Assembly (NCBI RefSeq): GCF_900167345.1
Contig: NZ_FUXB01000015.1
Coordinates: forward strand, 39,534 to 103,533
DNA length: 64,000 nucleotides
Source of the DNA: Vibrio cincinnatiensis DSM 19608
Lineage (GTDB): Bacteria; Pseudomonadota; Gammaproteobacteria; Enterobacterales; Vibrionaceae
Direction: 5' to 3'
Part shown: positions 36,285 through 47,630 of the stretch, in pieces
How the letters are laid out: every line of letters begins with the position of its first letter
Numbering within the stretch: the first letter of the stretch is position 1
The notes under the pieces: model-generated
The model's input: the letters and a program-made list of their open reading frames with translations, nothing else
Told to the model about the DNA's origin: nothing
Database searches by the model: none
Program-made: the position numbers and the translations under genes

Positions 36285-37043
36285 CTAGAAACGCCCTTGC
36301 TGATTAAATGAATAGCGACCTAACCCATCAGGGGTCGGTAAATATTTCAACTGTTGTTCCAAGCTTGTGGGAAAATCAACACCCGGTTTAAACCAAGCTT
36401 GAGCACTGAAACGATGATCGTCTTGTATCTTGGCCGAGAATTCACTGCTCATCTGCGTATTCTGTTGACTACCGTGTATCTTCAGCACATTTTCCTGGCA
36501 GGAAATATCAGCCATAACAGGCCCCAACGCCAATGCTCCCAATGGCGTCCCGATTTCACTTTCCGTCCAAGCCAGTACGCCTTCCCCCTGAACACACCAA
36601 GGAGACTGATAGCGGTAATCTCGTAGTGTAAGCTCTATTTGCCCTTGTAAAGTCACGGGGACAGGAAGCGTTAAGTAAGGCTGCACCTGCTTAATGGGTA
36701 GAGAAACCACCATATTCTGAACAAATGGGCCAGAAAAATCGTATCCCACCACCCCTTTTCCTTGCACGTTTTGATCGCTTCCTCGCCCAAAACGCACATG
36801 AAGCTGCGCTTTCGCCTTTAACAAAGCAGCCCCTTCCCATTGCCACTTTACCTCTCCCCAATTTTTCTGCTGCCAATGAACCTGCTTTGCACTGCCATTC
36901 CATACCGTTCCGCTTACCCCTTGTACGGACAGATGCGAGGGAAGAGGAAGATGCGACAAAGCAATCTGAGCAGGTAAATGCACGACCGCACTGACGAGCA
37001 TCACCAATATAAATAAACTGATATAACCCACGATTGGTTTCAT
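36285..37043 (-). CDS. gspN: Type II secretion protein GspN
   Basis: Inner-membrane accessory protein of the type II secretion system, present in only some systems and dispensable in several. The 252 residues have one N-terminal membrane segment (about 5-25, LFILVMLVSAVVHLPAQIA) and a periplasmic beta-rich part with the family phrases VSGTVWNGSA and LQGQIELTLRDYRY. Last gene of the twelve-gene gsp operon, one base after gspM. Confidence 0.88.
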   Translation of the reverse strand: MKPIVGYISLFILVMLVSAVVHLPAQIALSHLPLPSHLSVQGVSGTVWNGSAKQVHWQQKNWGEVKWQWEGAALLKAKAQLHVRFGRGSDQNVQGKGVVGYDFSGPFVQNMVVSLPIKQVQPYLTLPVPVTLQGQIELTLRDYRYQSPWCVQGEGVLAWTESEIGTPLGALALGPVMADISCQENVLKIHGSQQNTQMSSEFSAKIQDDHRFSAQAWFKPGVDFPTSLEQQLKYLPTPDGLGRYSFNQQGRF

Positions 37044-37044
37044 T

Positions 37045-37539
37045 TCATCCTACCCGTTTGAACTGCAAACGCCTAACTTCAACCACGCCTGAAACTTTTC
37101 CCCGTTCAAGATCCATAAACTCAACATCAATCCCTTGCCGCTCTTTCAAATGCGCCAACCACGCAATCAATTGAGAGAAAGGGACCGGTTGAATCCAAAC
37201 TTGCATTCGATCACCACGCGGTTGAACTCTAACCAGCTCAATCTTAAACTGTCCCGTCGACGAAGCGATAACCTGATTTAAAGGCTGGGTTGAGTAAACG
37301 CCCCCCCCTTGCTGACGCAAACTCACGATTTGATCGGCAGTACTCTCTACCCACTGAAGCAGTTGCTTTTCACTATTCATGTGCACTTTAGCTGCCGCAC
37401 TCTGCTGACTCAGCGGAGCAAAAATCCCCCAGTAAAGCAAACCGAGCAATACTGCCCCCCCTCCAATTAACAAGAGTTGCTGCTCACGCAGACTAATGCC
37501 CTGCCACCAGAGTACGAAAGATGTTAGTTTCTGTTTCAT
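37045..37539 (-). CDS. gspM: Type II secretion protein GspM
   Basis: Inner-membrane component that binds GspL in the assembly platform. It has 164 residues: a short cytoplasmic start, one membrane segment (about 22-42, LLLIGGGAVLLGLLYWGIF) and a periplasmic ferredoxin-like domain. The motif YWGIFAPL just after the segment is usual for the family. Its ATG overlaps the gspL stop region by four bases, indicating translational coupling. Confidence 0.9.
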   Translation of the reverse strand: MKQKLTSFVLWWQGISLREQQLLLIGGGAVLLGLLYWGIFAPLSQQSAAAKVHMNSEKQLLQWVESTADQIVSLRQQGGGVYSTQPLNQVIASSTGQFKIELVRVQPRGDRMQVWIQPVPFSQLIAWLAHLKERQGIDVEFMDLERGKVSGVVEVRRLQFKRVG

Positions 37540-38765
37540 TCATCATGCCCTGACACTGGTTTAAGTACAAATGACCCTAATACTCGTTCTGCATTCCGAC
37601 TTAATTGTCCCTGTTCAACAGAAAAATGGGGGGTCAATGTCACTCTGGCCTGCTCAAAAGTTTGAAAATCTGGGCCACTCACTTCCACTCGAAGCTCTCC
37701 ACGATTGGCATCGAAACGTAAGCTTTGAATCTCCATACCTTTAACTTGCCCGATACTTGCGGGCAACAGGTTAAGCCAGTTGAGTACCGTTTCCCCTTGC
37801 TTTCCACCAGATAGCCTATTTACTTCATCACTCATTTGTCGCTTTAAATAGCTCACCGTAGGGATACGTTGTTTATCCGGGAAGAGGGTTCTGAAAATAC
37901 GTTCGCTTTCACTACGATAAACTTGTGCGGTAAGACTATCTTGGTGAATTTTTAATCCTTGTGTCGCCATAACAATCATCAGCAAGACAACAGCAGAAAT
38001 CATGGTTTTTCGCCAGATAAGCCCATACTTGAGCCATGAGGATTTAGGTTTAAAACTTCCGGTCAACACATTGATTTTATGACGGAAAATCTCTTTACAC
38101 AGCAGCGAGTTCAAGGGATGTTCAAGATTCTCCCCCCAAGCTTGATCTTCAACTAAAGGCACCTTCGGTAAAGGCGTATAAGCGATCAGAGAAAGCGGTT
38201 TATCCGTTCCTTTCACCCACTCAGTATGACAAAACCACGTTAACCACTCTTTATCTATGCCAACACCCGCATACTCTCCTTTGCGAATCAGCCAATGCTG
38301 CCCCATCTGCAACGCACTCAATCCTTCATGATTAACGGGGATGGAAAAAACATCAGGGACAACACGTTTTACCGAAAAACCGCATTGCTCAAGGCGATCT
38401 AATATCGATTGTAGCCAAAGTCGATCCATGACCGCGACAAAAGCGTGATCACCTTGTTTATCCAAGAGAGAAAAATGCAACTCGTCCACATCCTGAGCTA
38501 ATTCATCCTCCAGTAAATAAGGCAAAATAGATGAAAATTGGCGGCTAGCTCCAGATGGAATCGTCACTTCGGTTAATAGCACATCACTGCTCGCTAATAA
38601 AACCACGGTTGAACGCTGTGCCGCCTTCGGGGCCAACTGTTCAAGTTGTTGCCAACTAGCCAGTTCTCCATACTCTAGCACTTCCTGCTGTGAAGAAGAC
38701 CAGATAAACCACGGAATGGTCACATGTTGTTGACTACTCAGCCGAACGATTAAGCTCTCGCTCAC
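37536..38765 (-). CDS. gspL: Type II secretion protein GspL
   Basis: Inner-membrane platform protein that anchors the ATPase GspE. The 409 residues have a cytoplasmic actin-like domain (about 1-240) with [14 protein letters not shown] and [13 protein letters not shown], one membrane segment near 255-275 ([16 protein letters not shown]) and a periplasmic domain. I choose a GTG start at 38765: it gives [11 protein letters not shown], aligning with Vibrio EpsL, and a perfect GGAGGAG lies just before it. The longer frame from ATG 38777 would begin inside that Shine-Dalgarno. The gene overlaps the end of gspK by 32 bases. Confidence 0.92.
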   Translation of the reverse strand: MSESLIVRLSSQQHVTIPWFIWSSSQQEVLEYGELASWQQLEQLAPKAAQRSTVVLLASSDVLLTEVTIPSGASRQFSSILPYLLEDELAQDVDELHFSLLDKQGDHAFVAVMDRLWLQSILDRLEQCGFSVKRVVPDVFSIPVNHEGLSALQMGQHWLIRKGEYAGVGIDKEWLTWFCHTEWVKGTDKPLSLIAYTPLPKVPLVEDQAWGENLEHPLNSLLCKEIFRHKINVLTGSFKPKSSWLKYGLIWRKTMISAVVLLMIVMATQGLKIHQDSLTAQVYRSESERIFRTLFPDKQRIPTVSYLKRQMSDEVNRLSGGKQGETVLNWLNLLPASIGQVKGMEIQSLRFDANRGELRVEVSGPDFQTFEQARVTLTPHFSVEQGQLSRNAERVLGSFVLKPVSGHDE

Positions 38766-39747
38766 TGACTCCTCCATAGCGACGGCGTATCACCGTTGCA
38801 TCCTTTTTATTACTACTATAAAACAGGCTACGAATTCGTACTTGTGACGAATCCACCTTTACCTGCGCATCCAATTCAAAATACTGGCTATCCACAGCTA
38901 AGTAAGCTCGAGCTTCTTCACGACGAGCCTTTTCGACTGCCGCAATGGGTGACTCGGCTAAAAAACTGTCTACGCTTTCCCACCCATCAAAAGGGCGAGA
39001 TTCTAATACATCTTTGGCATTTGATTCATTCAAGTACGGGCTAAACATCGCAACCAGTAATTTAGCTTGCTCTGGCGCAAGGGTATTGATATTGAGCCGC
39101 CAATCTTGATTGGGGAGCGCACACACATAAGAAGTAAGTTGAGACATCACGTCACCACTCACCTGATAGACTGCTCTCAATTCACTGCTATCCACTAATA
39201 ACCCATTCGGAGCCAAATAAGCAGGAGCCATAGATTCATATAACGCATCTTCCGCTCCATTGGTTCGATTCACCAGATCATCGGCATCAATAAAATCCCA
39301 TGTTGCATCGGCTATCGTTTCAGCCTGGTGATTTTCAACGTCTAACTCATCGAGCAAAGATCGCCAAACTCGATAGACATACGGCGGAGCACTATCATTA
39401 CTCGGTGGAAGCCCAGAAAAAACATTCACATTAAAGCAGGCTTGTTTATCGATGAGATGCCCCGTAACTTGTCCATAATCGAGCGGGTACGTCCGTTGGC
39501 TTTGTGCCCAAGGCTGATTCAAGTTAATGGTATCGTTGTCTTTGTAACTCTGTTCAATCGCCACTTTTGCCAATGCTTCAACCCCAATCGAATACCAATA
39601 GGCTTGTTGATAACCCACTTGATGATTAGCGCGTTGAAACTGGCTGAACATCCGTTGCGACATGGTTGCCGCAATAGAAACCATAACAGCCAATAGCAAT
39701 AAAACGATGATGAGTGCCACACCACGCTGGTTATAATGACAACGCAT
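38734..39747 (-). CDS. gspK: Minor pseudopilin GspK
   Basis: Large pseudopilin of the tip complex with GspI and GspJ. The 337 residues begin with a prepilin leader cut after Gly (NQRG then [14 protein letters not shown]). Position +5 of the mature chain is Ile rather than the Glu of other pseudopilins, a known GspK feature. The insert domain contains the [12 protein letters not shown] stretch. I start it at ATG 39747, preceded by GGGAGAGG; a GTG at 39765 lies upstream of that site. Overlaps gspJ by 17 bases and gspL by 32. Confidence 0.92.
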   Translation of the reverse strand: MRCHYNQRGVALIIVLLLLAVMVSIAATMSQRMFSQFQRANHQVGYQQAYWYSIGVEALAKVAIEQSYKDNDTINLNQPWAQSQRTYPLDYGQVTGHLIDKQACFNVNVFSGLPPSNDSAPPYVYRVWRSLLDELDVENHQAETIADATWDFIDADDLVNRTNGAEDALYESMAPAYLAPNGLLVDSSELRAVYQVSGDVMSQLTSYVCALPNQDWRLNINTLAPEQAKLLVAMFSPYLNESNAKDVLESRPFDGWESVDSFLAESPIAAVEKARREEARAYLAVDSQYFELDAQVKVDSSQVRIRSLFYSSNKKDATVIRRRYGGVSERELNRSAE

Positions 39748-40369
39748 TCGCCTCTCCCAATGCACCGCCCGTTAACAAATAAATACGCTCAATTTTTCCA
39801 TAATCCTTTAAGGTTAAACCGACTGAAATGGCTTGAGGCAGAGCTTGTTCGGCTTCCCATGTTTCAGACCATTGCCCATTGAGATAAAAGCGGATCGACC
39901 ACGCTTCAACATCACGTAATAAAGGTGCGATGATGGGCTCTTGACCCGCAGGTGTATCAGGATAGCGCCACCATACCCGTTCTAATCGTTGATCTTTTAT
40001 CCGATAGCCGACCTTCAACACTTCTCCGCGTGGAAATTGTTGCTGAGGGTTATGCCAACCAAGGCGTGTAAAACGAAGACCTTTGGTATCTGAATCCAGA
40101 AGATAATCCTGCCACTGCAACAGTTGGGCAGAGGCCGATTCCCCTTGGCTACGAAAAGCACGCAACGCCATTTGACGAAAATCTGTATCCATAATAACCA
40201 TTGCGCGCTGTAACTCGCTCAATCGAGCCTCTCGCTGGGCTGAGACTTGATTGCTTTGCTGCACTTGATACAGCACCTGATAAGCAGCCACACTCAGGCT
40301 GGCAAAAATAGCCATAGCGACCAAAACTTCAATTAAGGTAAAACCGCCTTGTGCTTTACTTCGCCACAT
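39731..40369 (-). CDS. gspJ: Minor pseudopilin GspJ
   Basis: Tip-complex pseudopilin. The 212 residues start MWRSKAQGG followed by the mature N-terminus [17 protein letters not shown], with Glu at +5. The remainder is a beta-rich periplasmic domain with [14 protein letters not shown], characteristic of GspJ. Overlaps gspI by 14 bases. Confidence 0.93.
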   Translation of the reverse strand: MWRSKAQGGFTLIEVLVAMAIFASLSVAAYQVLYQVQQSNQVSAQREARLSELQRAMVIMDTDFRQMALRAFRSQGESASAQLLQWQDYLLDSDTKGLRFTRLGWHNPQQQFPRGEVLKVGYRIKDQRLERVWWRYPDTPAGQEPIIAPLLRDVEAWSIRFYLNGQWSETWEAEQALPQAISVGLTLKDYGKIERIYLLTGGALGEANALSL

Positions 40370-40712
40370 AGCTTCTTACCGTGATAATCGGGGAGGTTTT
40401 TGCCTCCGCAGCAACACTGACATCAAAAGCGGCCAAAATAGTATTCGATGTTTTGACCGGTGATACTCGCCAATACCAAGTTCTCCCTGCCAATTCTTCG
40501 TGCCCCTCACTCTGGGCAGCCAACTTTGCGTTCAGGTGTACTTTCGCCATCTGGTTATCAGCAACCATGGCAGCAAACGTTTTCTCTTCTAAATAGCTGA
40601 TGGTATTGATATGTTGAGTCACGGCCCGAATCACACTGATTGCTGCCGTGGAAAAAATAGCGAGGGCAATTAAGACCTCCAATAAAGTAAACCCAAATTT
40701 ATGCTTTATCAT
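40356..40712 (-). CDS. gspI: Minor pseudopilin GspI
   Basis: Small pseudopilin that starts tip assembly with GspJ and GspK. I read 118 residues from ATG 40712, giving the short leader MIKHKFG and mature FTLLEVLIALAIFSTAA, preceded by GGGAGAG. The frame is open further upstream to 40775, but that part lies inside gspH and lacks a ribosome-binding site. GspI signature NQMAKVHLNA and WYWRVSP present. Confidence 0.92.
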   Translation of the reverse strand: MIKHKFGFTLLEVLIALAIFSTAAISVIRAVTQHINTISYLEEKTFAAMVADNQMAKVHLNAKLAAQSEGHEELAGRTWYWRVSPVKTSNTILAAFDVSVAAEAKTSPIITVRSYVAK

Positions 40713-41280
40713 CTGACTCTCCCGGTGCAAGTAAATGAATTTGTCCATTTTCTTCCACCACAACTTGCCAGCCACTCGCCATACTTTGCTGGAGAGGATA
40801 AACAGAGAGATGAAACGGCGTTACCTCACCACTCGATAAAATAAAAACTTGGGGAGTTGGCGGCGCTTTTTGTTCTTGGTATTCCGCAAACATTTGTTCA
40901 TCAAATAAAGATCCGGGAATAAATAGCCTGTCTTTGTCCTGCCAAGCACCACCACCAACCGAAAATTGGAGGCCGAGTCGGTCATCTAACGGTAACTGCG
41001 CAGCAAAACCAATTTTGTCTATTGGTTGCCACCCTTTTTGCGTAAATTGCAAAAAGGTAAGACGGTGATTTTTTTCATCTACTCGCAATCCAAAATCTAA
41101 ACCGCTTAATAACGCTTCTTCATTCAGTAACTGCAAACGTTGAAAAAGACTTTGCGCACTTTTCTCTGCTTCACTATGTTGAGTGGTGGGTAAAGTCGCA
41201 ATCACAACAACGGCACTGAGTGAGAGCAGCACTAACACCAGCATAATTTCGAGTAACGTAAAACCGCGTTGCCATCTCAT
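40699..41280 (-). CDS. gspH: Minor pseudopilin GspH
   Basis: Pseudopilin that links the tip to the GspG fibre. The 193 residues start with leader MRWQRG and mature FTLLEIMLVLVLLSLSAVVVI. GspH-type features follow, including LFQRLQLLNEEALLSGLDFGL and the GRWQ-like GKGWQ region seen here as KGWQPID. It is 53 bases behind gspG, the largest inner gap of the second half of the operon. Confidence 0.92.
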   Translation of the reverse strand: MRWQRGFTLLEIMLVLVLLSLSAVVVIATLPTTQHSEAEKSAQSLFQRLQLLNEEALLSGLDFGLRVDEKNHRLTFLQFTQKGWQPIDKIGFAAQLPLDDRLGLQFSVGGGAWQDKDRLFIPGSLFDEQMFAEYQEQKAPPTPQVFILSSGEVTPFHLSVYPLQQSMASGWQVVVEENGQIHLLAPGESDDKA

Positions 41281-41333
41281 TCCACATCACCCAATACCAT
41301 TGTCATCAAGATCCATCTGTTTGTTCACAACGT

Positions 41334-41777
41334 TTACTGAAAATCTTGTAGATTCCAGTTACCAATGTCGGCATTTGCTCCCTCACCCCCTTCTTGGCCA
41401 TCAGCACCTAAGGTAAAGACATCAACACGACCATGCTCACCAGGGCTTAAATATTGGTAATCATTTCCCCATGGATCTTTGGGTAACCGACGAATGTAGC
41501 CATCAGCACGGTAATTTCTCGGTTCAGGATTAGAGGGTTTACTCACTAAGGCTTCTAACCCTTGATCCGTCGTTGGGTAGACACTGTTATCCAACCGATA
41601 CATGTCCAACGCATTTTCTAGCGCCACAATATCGGTAATGGCTTTTTGCTGATCGGCTTTATCTTTATTTCCCAGTAGATTAGGAACAACCACACTGGCA
41701 AGAATTCCTAAAATCACCACCACAACCATCACTTCCAGCAGAGTAAAGCCTGATTGTCTATTTGCTCTTTTCTTCAT
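41334..41777 (-). CDS. gspG: Major pseudopilin GspG
   Basis: Main subunit of the type II pseudopilus. From ATG 41777 (GGGAG nine bases before) there are 147 residues: leader MKKRANRQSG, mature FTLLEVMVVVVILGILASVV, then the GspG calcium-binding and loop region (PTTDQGLEALV, RLPKDPWGNDYQYLSPGEHG, DVFTLGADGQEGGEG). Longer in-frame starts at 41786 (ATG) and 41810 are less well supported. Confidence 0.96.
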   Translation of the reverse strand: MKKRANRQSGFTLLEVMVVVVILGILASVVVPNLLGNKDKADQQKAITDIVALENALDMYRLDNSVYPTTDQGLEALVSKPSNPEPRNYRADGYIRRLPKDPWGNDYQYLSPGEHGRVDVFTLGADGQEGGEGANADIGNWNLQDFQ

Positions 41778-41813
41778 AGTTACTCCCATCTTGCTCTTTT
41801 CATCATTCACCGA

Positions 41814-43034
41814 CTAACGGCTCATTAAATTATTCATTTCTAAGATTGGCATTAACGTGGCCATCACAATAAATAAAACTAAGCCCGCCATTAACGCAAT
41901 CAACACTGGCGTAAAAATACCTAATGCAATATTGATGGTGGACTCAAAACTTGCATCTTGGTTATCGGCCGCCCGTGTAAGCATGCTTTCGAGCTCACCA
42001 CTTTGCTCACCACTGGCGATCATATGCAACATCATCGGTGGAAACAGCTTGGTTTGAGTCAGTGCTTTACGCAGGCTAGAGCCTTCTCGAACATTATCGA
42101 CCGCCAGTAATACTTGCTGTTTGACATACTGATTAGTCATCACATCCACCGCAACACGCATTCCCTCAAGAATGGGAATAGCACTTGAGGTACAAATGGA
42201 TAACGTCCGAGCAAAACGTGAGGTATTCAAGCCTCGTGCTATTTTCCCCACCATGGGGAGATGAAGTAGTTTTTGATGCCAATAGAGACGAATGCTGGGT
42301 TTGCTAAGCAACCATTTGATGAAATAGATCAGTACCAATATCAGCAGTAACACAGTCACTCCCCACTGCTGGATAAAATCACTTGCTGAGAGTAAAAATT
42401 GCGTCGACGCAGGTAAGGCTTGGCCCATTTGTACAAATTGGCCGATAATCTTCGGCACCACCGCCGCCAGCAAAAAGGCAACAATACCGATGGCAAAGAC
42501 CACTAAGACAATCGGATACAGCAAGGCTTGCAGCAATTTCGAACGCATCTTTTGGCGATTTTCAGCATAATCAGCCAGCCGCTGTAAAATGGCATCGAGA
42601 TGCCCAGACTTCTCTCCCGCCGCCACCATAGAGCGAAAGAGATCATCGAAGATATGCGGGTAGTCAGCTAAACTATCAGCCAAGGTATACCCTTCCGTCA
42701 CTTTGGATCGAACCGCCGCCATCATATTGCGAATTTTAGGTTTCTCAGATTGCTCTGAAACGGCTCTCAAACACTCTTCGAGTGGCATACCTGATTGTAC
42801 TAAGGTGGAAAGTTGGCGAGTGAGTAAAGCGAGATCTGGCGTGCTGATCCCTCTTGGTTTTACCCAACTGGTTTGTCTATTTTTGGCTGACTTAGCTTGG
42901 GTTTCCTGCACTTCAACAGGAATCATTCCTTGCTCTTTTAATCGCTGACGTACCTGGCGAGCATGATCGCCCTCCATAATGCCTTTCTTTTGTTTGCCTT
43001 TTGCATCCAGTGCCTTGTACTCAAATGCCGCCAT
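41814..43034 (-). CDS. gspF: Type II secretion inner-membrane platform protein GspF
   Basis: Polytopic protein at the base of the pseudopilus, contacting GspE and GspL. The 406 residues show the two T2SF repeats (about 70-190 and 270-395; e.g. LTRQLSTLVQSGMPLEECL and LSICTSSAIPILEGM) with three membrane segments near 170-195, 220-240 and 375-400. Starts [14 protein letters not shown], typical. ATG with AAGGAG; its first base overlaps the last base of the gspE stop. Confidence 0.95.
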   Translation of the reverse strand: MAAFEYKALDAKGKQKKGIMEGDHARQVRQRLKEQGMIPVEVQETQAKSAKNRQTSWVKPRGISTPDLALLTRQLSTLVQSGMPLEECLRAVSEQSEKPKIRNMMAAVRSKVTEGYTLADSLADYPHIFDDLFRSMVAAGEKSGHLDAILQRLADYAENRQKMRSKLLQALLYPIVLVVFAIGIVAFLLAAVVPKIIGQFVQMGQALPASTQFLLSASDFIQQWGVTVLLLILVLIYFIKWLLSKPSIRLYWHQKLLHLPMVGKIARGLNTSRFARTLSICTSSAIPILEGMRVAVDVMTNQYVKQQVLLAVDNVREGSSLRKALTQTKLFPPMMLHMIASGEQSGELESMLTRAADNQDASFESTINIALGIFTPVLIALMAGLVLFIVMATLMPILEMNNLMSR

Positions 43035-44536
43035 TAGGACTCCTTAGTCACACGCATCACCTCTTCCAAAGAAGTGATGCCTTGGCGAACTTTATCTAAA
43101 CCATCTTCACGGATACTGGGCGTTTTACTGCGAATGGCTTGTTCAATAGCTTGCTCGCCGGCCTCCCGATGAATTAATGCTTGAACCTCTTCATCCACCA
43201 ACATGAGCTCATGGATCCCCGTACGCCCGCGGTAGCCTTTAAAATTACATTTTTCACACCCATGAGCACGATACAGCGTCAATGGCTCTTTTTTCCCCAA
43301 CTTAAACCATTTCTTCTGCTCTTTATCTGCCTCGTAAGGCTGTTTGCAATCGGGACATAACGTACGCACCAAACGCTGAGCAAGAACGCCTAATAATGAA
43401 GAGGAAATAAGAAAGGGTTCGATCCCCATATCACGTAGACGAGTTACCGCACCAATCGCGGTGTTGGTATGCAAGGTGGACATCACTAAGTGCCCGGTTA
43501 GCGAAGCTTGGACTGCAATTTGAGCGGTTTCGAGATCACGAATCTCGCCGACCATCACCACATCTGGGTCTTGACGGAGAATGGCTCGCAAACCACGAGC
43601 AAAAGTCATATCCACTTTGGTGTTCACCTGCGTCTGGCCAATACCATCAATATCAAACTCAATAGGATCCTCAACCGTGAGAATGTTGCGCTCACTACTG
43701 TTAAGTTCTTGTAAACCAGCATATAACGTGGTTGATTTCCCTGATCCCGTTGGTCCGGTAACCAGCAAAATACCATGAGGGCGTTCAATTAAATGACGGA
43801 AATTTTTCTGGTTTTGTGTCGTCATGCCTAAACTGTGTAACTCTAGCCGTGTGGCATTTTTATCCAGCAAACGCATCACAACACGCTCACCATGGGAAGA
43901 CGGCATGGTTGAGACACGAACATCGACAGAGCGCCCCCCAATACGTAATGAGATTCGCCCATCTTGTGGTACTCGCTTTTCAGCAATATCGAGCTTAGCC
44001 ATGACTTTGACACGAGAAACCAACAAGGGAGAGAGTTTACGGCTAGGTGATAACACTTCTCGTAAAACCCCATCGACTCGAAAACGAATCGAGAGTGTTT
44101 TTTCAAAGGTTTCAATGTGAATATCCGATGCACCTTCTTTGATCGCTTCCCCTAACATGGCATTGATCAATTTAATGATGGGGGCATCATCTTCAGATTC
44201 CAGTAGATCTTCGCTTTGTGGGAGCTCTTCTGCCAAGGAAAAGAAATCGTCACTATCGGCGCCAATATCTTCCATCAACTGACGCGCTTCTGAAGAATCT
44301 CGTTGGTAGACTTCGGTCAATTTGGCATCAAACACAGCGTCATTTAACTCGACCAAGGTCAATGGGCTTCTTAACACCCGTTGAACCTCAACTAAGGCCA
44401 TGAATGCGATAGGTGTAACGTAGTAAAGCGTTGCTTGCTCTTGCGCGCGATCCCATTCCAGCACCAGTTTATGACGATTTGCAAAACTAAAAGGCAATCG
44501 ACGGGTTGTCAGCGTCTCGGGGACATCGATACTCAT
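43034..44536 (-). CDS. gspE: Type II secretion ATPase GspE
   Basis: Cytoplasmic hexameric ATPase that powers pseudopilus assembly. The 500 residues include the N-terminal GspL-binding domain (about 1-95), Walker [10 protein letters not shown] at 261-269, the Asp box and Walker B region ([15 protein letters not shown], about 321-334), and the zinc-binding cysteines 394, 397, 427 and 430 (CPDC and CEKC). Overlaps gspD by four bases (ATGA). Confidence 0.96.
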   Translation of the reverse strand: MSIDVPETLTTRRLPFSFANRHKLVLEWDRAQEQATLYYVTPIAFMALVEVQRVLRSPLTLVELNDAVFDAKLTEVYQRDSSEARQLMEDIGADSDDFFSLAEELPQSEDLLESEDDAPIIKLINAMLGEAIKEGASDIHIETFEKTLSIRFRVDGVLREVLSPSRKLSPLLVSRVKVMAKLDIAEKRVPQDGRISLRIGGRSVDVRVSTMPSSHGERVVMRLLDKNATRLELHSLGMTTQNQKNFRHLIERPHGILLVTGPTGSGKSTTLYAGLQELNSSERNILTVEDPIEFDIDGIGQTQVNTKVDMTFARGLRAILRQDPDVVMVGEIRDLETAQIAVQASLTGHLVMSTLHTNTAIGAVTRLRDMGIEPFLISSSLLGVLAQRLVRTLCPDCKQPYEADKEQKKWFKLGKKEPLTLYRAHGCEKCNFKGYRGRTGIHELMLVDEEVQALIHREAGEQAIEQAIRSKTPSIREDGLDKVRQGITSLEEVMRVTKES

Positions 44537-46572
44537 TGCTGTATGCCCATTTGATCCAAAAAGGCTTGAATTTCTGGGGCATGACGACGCTCTTCACCAA
44601 ATTGAGGCAACACAGGAATATGGCTATTATCCATCAACTTCAACCCTTGATCGGCTTTAAACAGTTGCTCGGCACGGATATAGTTATATTTGCGTTGAGT
44701 AATACCATCGGCCGTCATACCATCACGAATAATGGTTGGTTTGATAAAGACCATTAAGTTTTTCTTTTCTACTTGAGTACTGGTTGAGCGGAAAAGATAC
44801 CCTAAAAGGGGAATATCGCCCAGCAGTGGTACTTTGGATTCACTTTCTGCAGTGCGTTCATCAATTAACCCCCCAAGTACCAACATCTGCCCATCTTGTA
44901 CCATTACCGATGTATTGAGCTGACGCTTGGCAAAGCGTACATCAACTGCGCCATTCGCCCCCAAGACATTCGACACTTCTTGTTCTATCGATAGTTGAAC
45001 AGAATCCCCTTCATTGATTTGAGGCACCACTTTTAATTTAATACCTACCTCTTTACGTTCTACCGTTTGGAAGGGGTTGTCATTATTTGAGCCTGCAGTG
45101 GAACCAGTGAGAACAGGAACTTCTTCACCAACAATAAATGAGGCTTCACCGTTATCCATCACGGTAATACTGGGTGAGGAAAGAATATTGGTGCTAGAGG
45201 TGCTTGATACGGCACTAATCAGCGCCGTCCAGTCTCCCATCATAATGCCAACGGCTGCGCCATTAATGCCCGATAGCGCCGATGCAAGTGTAGAGTAGCT
45301 TCCTGATGTGGTACTGGTGATAGGACGAGTTTGAATATTGCCATTCGCATCCGTATAAGTATAAGTACTCGTGGTCGTGGTATCTTTCGTTTCCTCTAAT
45401 CCCACCATCACCTGACCAATCTGAGCACCCGTATTGCCGTATTGAATTACAGTACCATCTTTGAGTGATCCCCATTGAACCCCAAGATTAATGCCATCGC
45501 CTTCTGCCATTTCAACGATTAAAGCTTCAATTAATACTTGAGCACGGCGGATATCCAATTGCGCTATCACATCCAATAAAGCACTCATAATGTCTTGAGG
45601 TGCAGTAATGACAATCGAATTGGTATCGGCGTGAGCCGCAATCACAACATTTCCGCTGGGTGATGAAGTGCTCCTTTGGCCCGTTTGCTTATCCGATTGC
45701 AGATTATCTGAAACGCCTTTCAGTACACTCACTAAATTTTCAGCTTTTGCATATTTTAAATAGACAACGCGGTTGTTGCCTCGTGTCGCCATCTCAACAT
45801 CAAGCTGGCGAATTAAACGCCTCATGCGCTCTCGAACTTTGGGATCGCCTGAAATTAAAATAGAGTTTGTTCGCTCATCAGCAACAAATTTCGGCTGTAA
45901 AAATTCAGGGGTATTTTTAGCGTCACTGGCTTTACTCAGTGCTTCAACAATGCGAACCATCTCTGAGGCAGACGCATTTTTCAGCTCTACAATTTCAATA
46001 TCTTTATCACCCGCTTGATCAACTCGGCGAATGATATCGGCTAAACGATTCACCACCGCCGCACGTCCCGTGATCAAAATAATATTGGCCGGATCATAGT
46101 GAACCACGTTACCTGCCCCAGCGTTATCGATCAATTGACGCAGTAGCGGCGATAATTCACGTACCGAGACATTTTTAACTGTCACCACTTGAGTAATCAC
46201 ATGGTCGCCATTCGCCCGGTCGTCATTCCCTAAAACGGGGATGGCTGAAGTTTTAGCATCTTTAGCCCGAATCACCTTCAAGACGCCGTTATCCATCTCA
46301 ACCACAGCAAAACCATAAACTTCCAACACATTCAAAAAGAAGCTGTAATATTGTTCACCACTTAATGTGTCATAGCTACGAACATCAATCTTTCCTCGCA
46401 CTGACGGATCAACGATGATGGTTTTCTCAAGATTTCGACCAACAATATTAATAAATTCTTGAATATCTGTGCCTTTAAAACTGGCACTAAATGCTTCATT
46501 TGCGAAAGCGATGGGTGAAGCAAGTAAACTTCCAACTAGCAGCCATGCACTTTTATTAAGCCAATGCTTCAC
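44533..46572 (-). CDS. gspD: Type II secretion outer-membrane secretin GspD
   Basis: Forms the outer-membrane channel. The 679 residues have a signal peptide (ends near SPIAFA), the N0 domain ([17 protein letters not shown]), N1-N3 repeats (about 120-330), and the secretin core with [21 protein letters not shown] and the conserved [15 protein letters not shown] Ser/Gly/Thr-rich stretch at about 380-450 ([10 protein letters not shown]) makes up part of the cap region. Start is GTG at 46572 with AGGGAGTG. No pilotin gene is present in the window. Confidence 0.96.
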   Translation of the reverse strand: MKHWLNKSAWLLVGSLLASPIAFANEAFSASFKGTDIQEFINIVGRNLEKTIIVDPSVRGKIDVRSYDTLSGEQYYSFFLNVLEVYGFAVVEMDNGVLKVIRAKDAKTSAIPVLGNDDRANGDHVITQVVTVKNVSVRELSPLLRQLIDNAGAGNVVHYDPANIILITGRAAVVNRLADIIRRVDQAGDKDIEIVELKNASASEMVRIVEALSKASDAKNTPEFLQPKFVADERTNSILISGDPKVRERMRRLIRQLDVEMATRGNNRVVYLKYAKAENLVSVLKGVSDNLQSDKQTGQRSTSSPSGNVVIAAHADTNSIVITAPQDIMSALLDVIAQLDIRRAQVLIEALIVEMAEGDGINLGVQWGSLKDGTVIQYGNTGAQIGQVMVGLEETKDTTTTSTYTYTDANGNIQTRPITSTTSGSYSTLASALSGINGAAVGIMMGDWTALISAVSSTSSTNILSSPSITVMDNGEASFIVGEEVPVLTGSTAGSNNDNPFQTVERKEVGIKLKVVPQINEGDSVQLSIEQEVSNVLGANGAVDVRFAKRQLNTSVMVQDGQMLVLGGLIDERTAESESKVPLLGDIPLLGYLFRSTSTQVEKKNLMVFIKPTIIRDGMTADGITQRKYNYIRAEQLFKADQGLKLMDNSHIPVLPQFGEERRHAPEIQAFLDQMGIQQ

Positions 46573-46607
46573 ACAACACTCCCTGATTAATTACTGCCAC
46601 TTGGCTA

Positions 46608-47495
46608 TTAAAATTGAATATAGATATCATGTGATTGTCCATCACGCTCTACCGTAAGGTTAAGTTCTGTCAGATCCGATACCGATTCAAATACCTGAGT
46701 CATGACACTAGGATCGGTTAAATCTAATCCATTCAGTTGAATGGCAATATCACCGGCTTGCAACCCAACGGCTTCAAATAATGCAGGGTCTTTCCCTGGG
46801 CTTACCCGATAGCCAATGACGCTCTCGTCCTGTTTGACCTGTGATAGAGAAACATATTTAAAGACTTCTTGAGGGCTACGGTTAATTTCATCTCGAATAG
46901 CAGTCAGTTTGTCTTCCACCGATGAATTAACCGCCACGGGACGCTCTAGCGTCTGAATCGTAGAGGTTTGATAGTCTCGGCCTTCAAGCATCAAGGTTTC
47001 ATCTCGCCCTGAATTATCAATAATCACTCGGTCAACAAACACCGCTTTTAATACTGCTCGAGTTCCCTCAATTTCCTCATTCAAGCCATAAGTATTCTGC
47101 TGCCCTCGATTAGCGATCACCGCAAGGCTACGTGGTTGATCCGTACTGGCAACCACGCCCACCAATGTTAAGTTAAGACGAGTCGGCGGTGCATCTACTT
47201 TTACTACGGTTGTGACCGGAGAAGCAGTTTGTACAGTATAACGACCAAATAGCTCACTATTTTGTAGCGACTGAATATTAAGACGAGAAGGGGATGATAC
47301 CGGGGGAACGGCTGTCGAGGCCCATAAAGTAAGGCTAGGTTTAGGCTGTAAAATCAACCAGATACTCTGACCAACCAACCAAGCTGATAATACAATTCCG
47401 ACGATCGTTAATGCCTGACTTAATGGTGACTGCCAACGTAAGAATAAGGACCAACTTCCATTTACGCTCCATCGGTTCAAGTCCATTCGTTTCAC
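46608..47495 (-). CDS. gspC: Type II secretion protein GspC
   Basis: Inner-membrane linker that joins the platform to the secretin. It has 295 residues: one membrane segment (about 28-50), a Pro-rich linker, the homology region (about 85-155: LNLTLVGVVASTDQPRSLAVI) that binds the N0 domain of GspD, and a C-terminal PDZ domain (about 210-294: AVGLQAGDIAIQLNGLDL). Two starts are possible, GTG 47495 and ATG 47486, each with an AGGG in reach. First gene of the operon; I see no clear sigma-70 promoter in front of it. Confidence 0.93.
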   Translation of the reverse strand: MKRMDLNRWSVNGSWSLFLRWQSPLSQALTIVGIVLSAWLVGQSIWLILQPKPSLTLWASTAVPPVSSPSRLNIQSLQNSELFGRYTVQTASPVTTVVKVDAPPTRLNLTLVGVVASTDQPRSLAVIANRGQQNTYGLNEEIEGTRAVLKAVFVDRVIIDNSGRDETLMLEGRDYQTSTIQTLERPVAVNSSVEDKLTAIRDEINRSPQEVFKYVSLSQVKQDESVIGYRVSPGKDPALFEAVGLQAGDIAIQLNGLDLTDPSVMTQVFESVSDLTELNLTVERDGQSHDIYIQF

Positions 47496-47630
47496 CCTGT
47501 ATCCCTAATGATGTTTCATTAATATAAATGACGCTACGGTATAACTTTTAATTCAAACAGTTAATATACATGAGCACGATAATCGGTGCGACAGATGCCT
47601 GAATTTTCTTGTGATAAGTGTGGCAATTCA

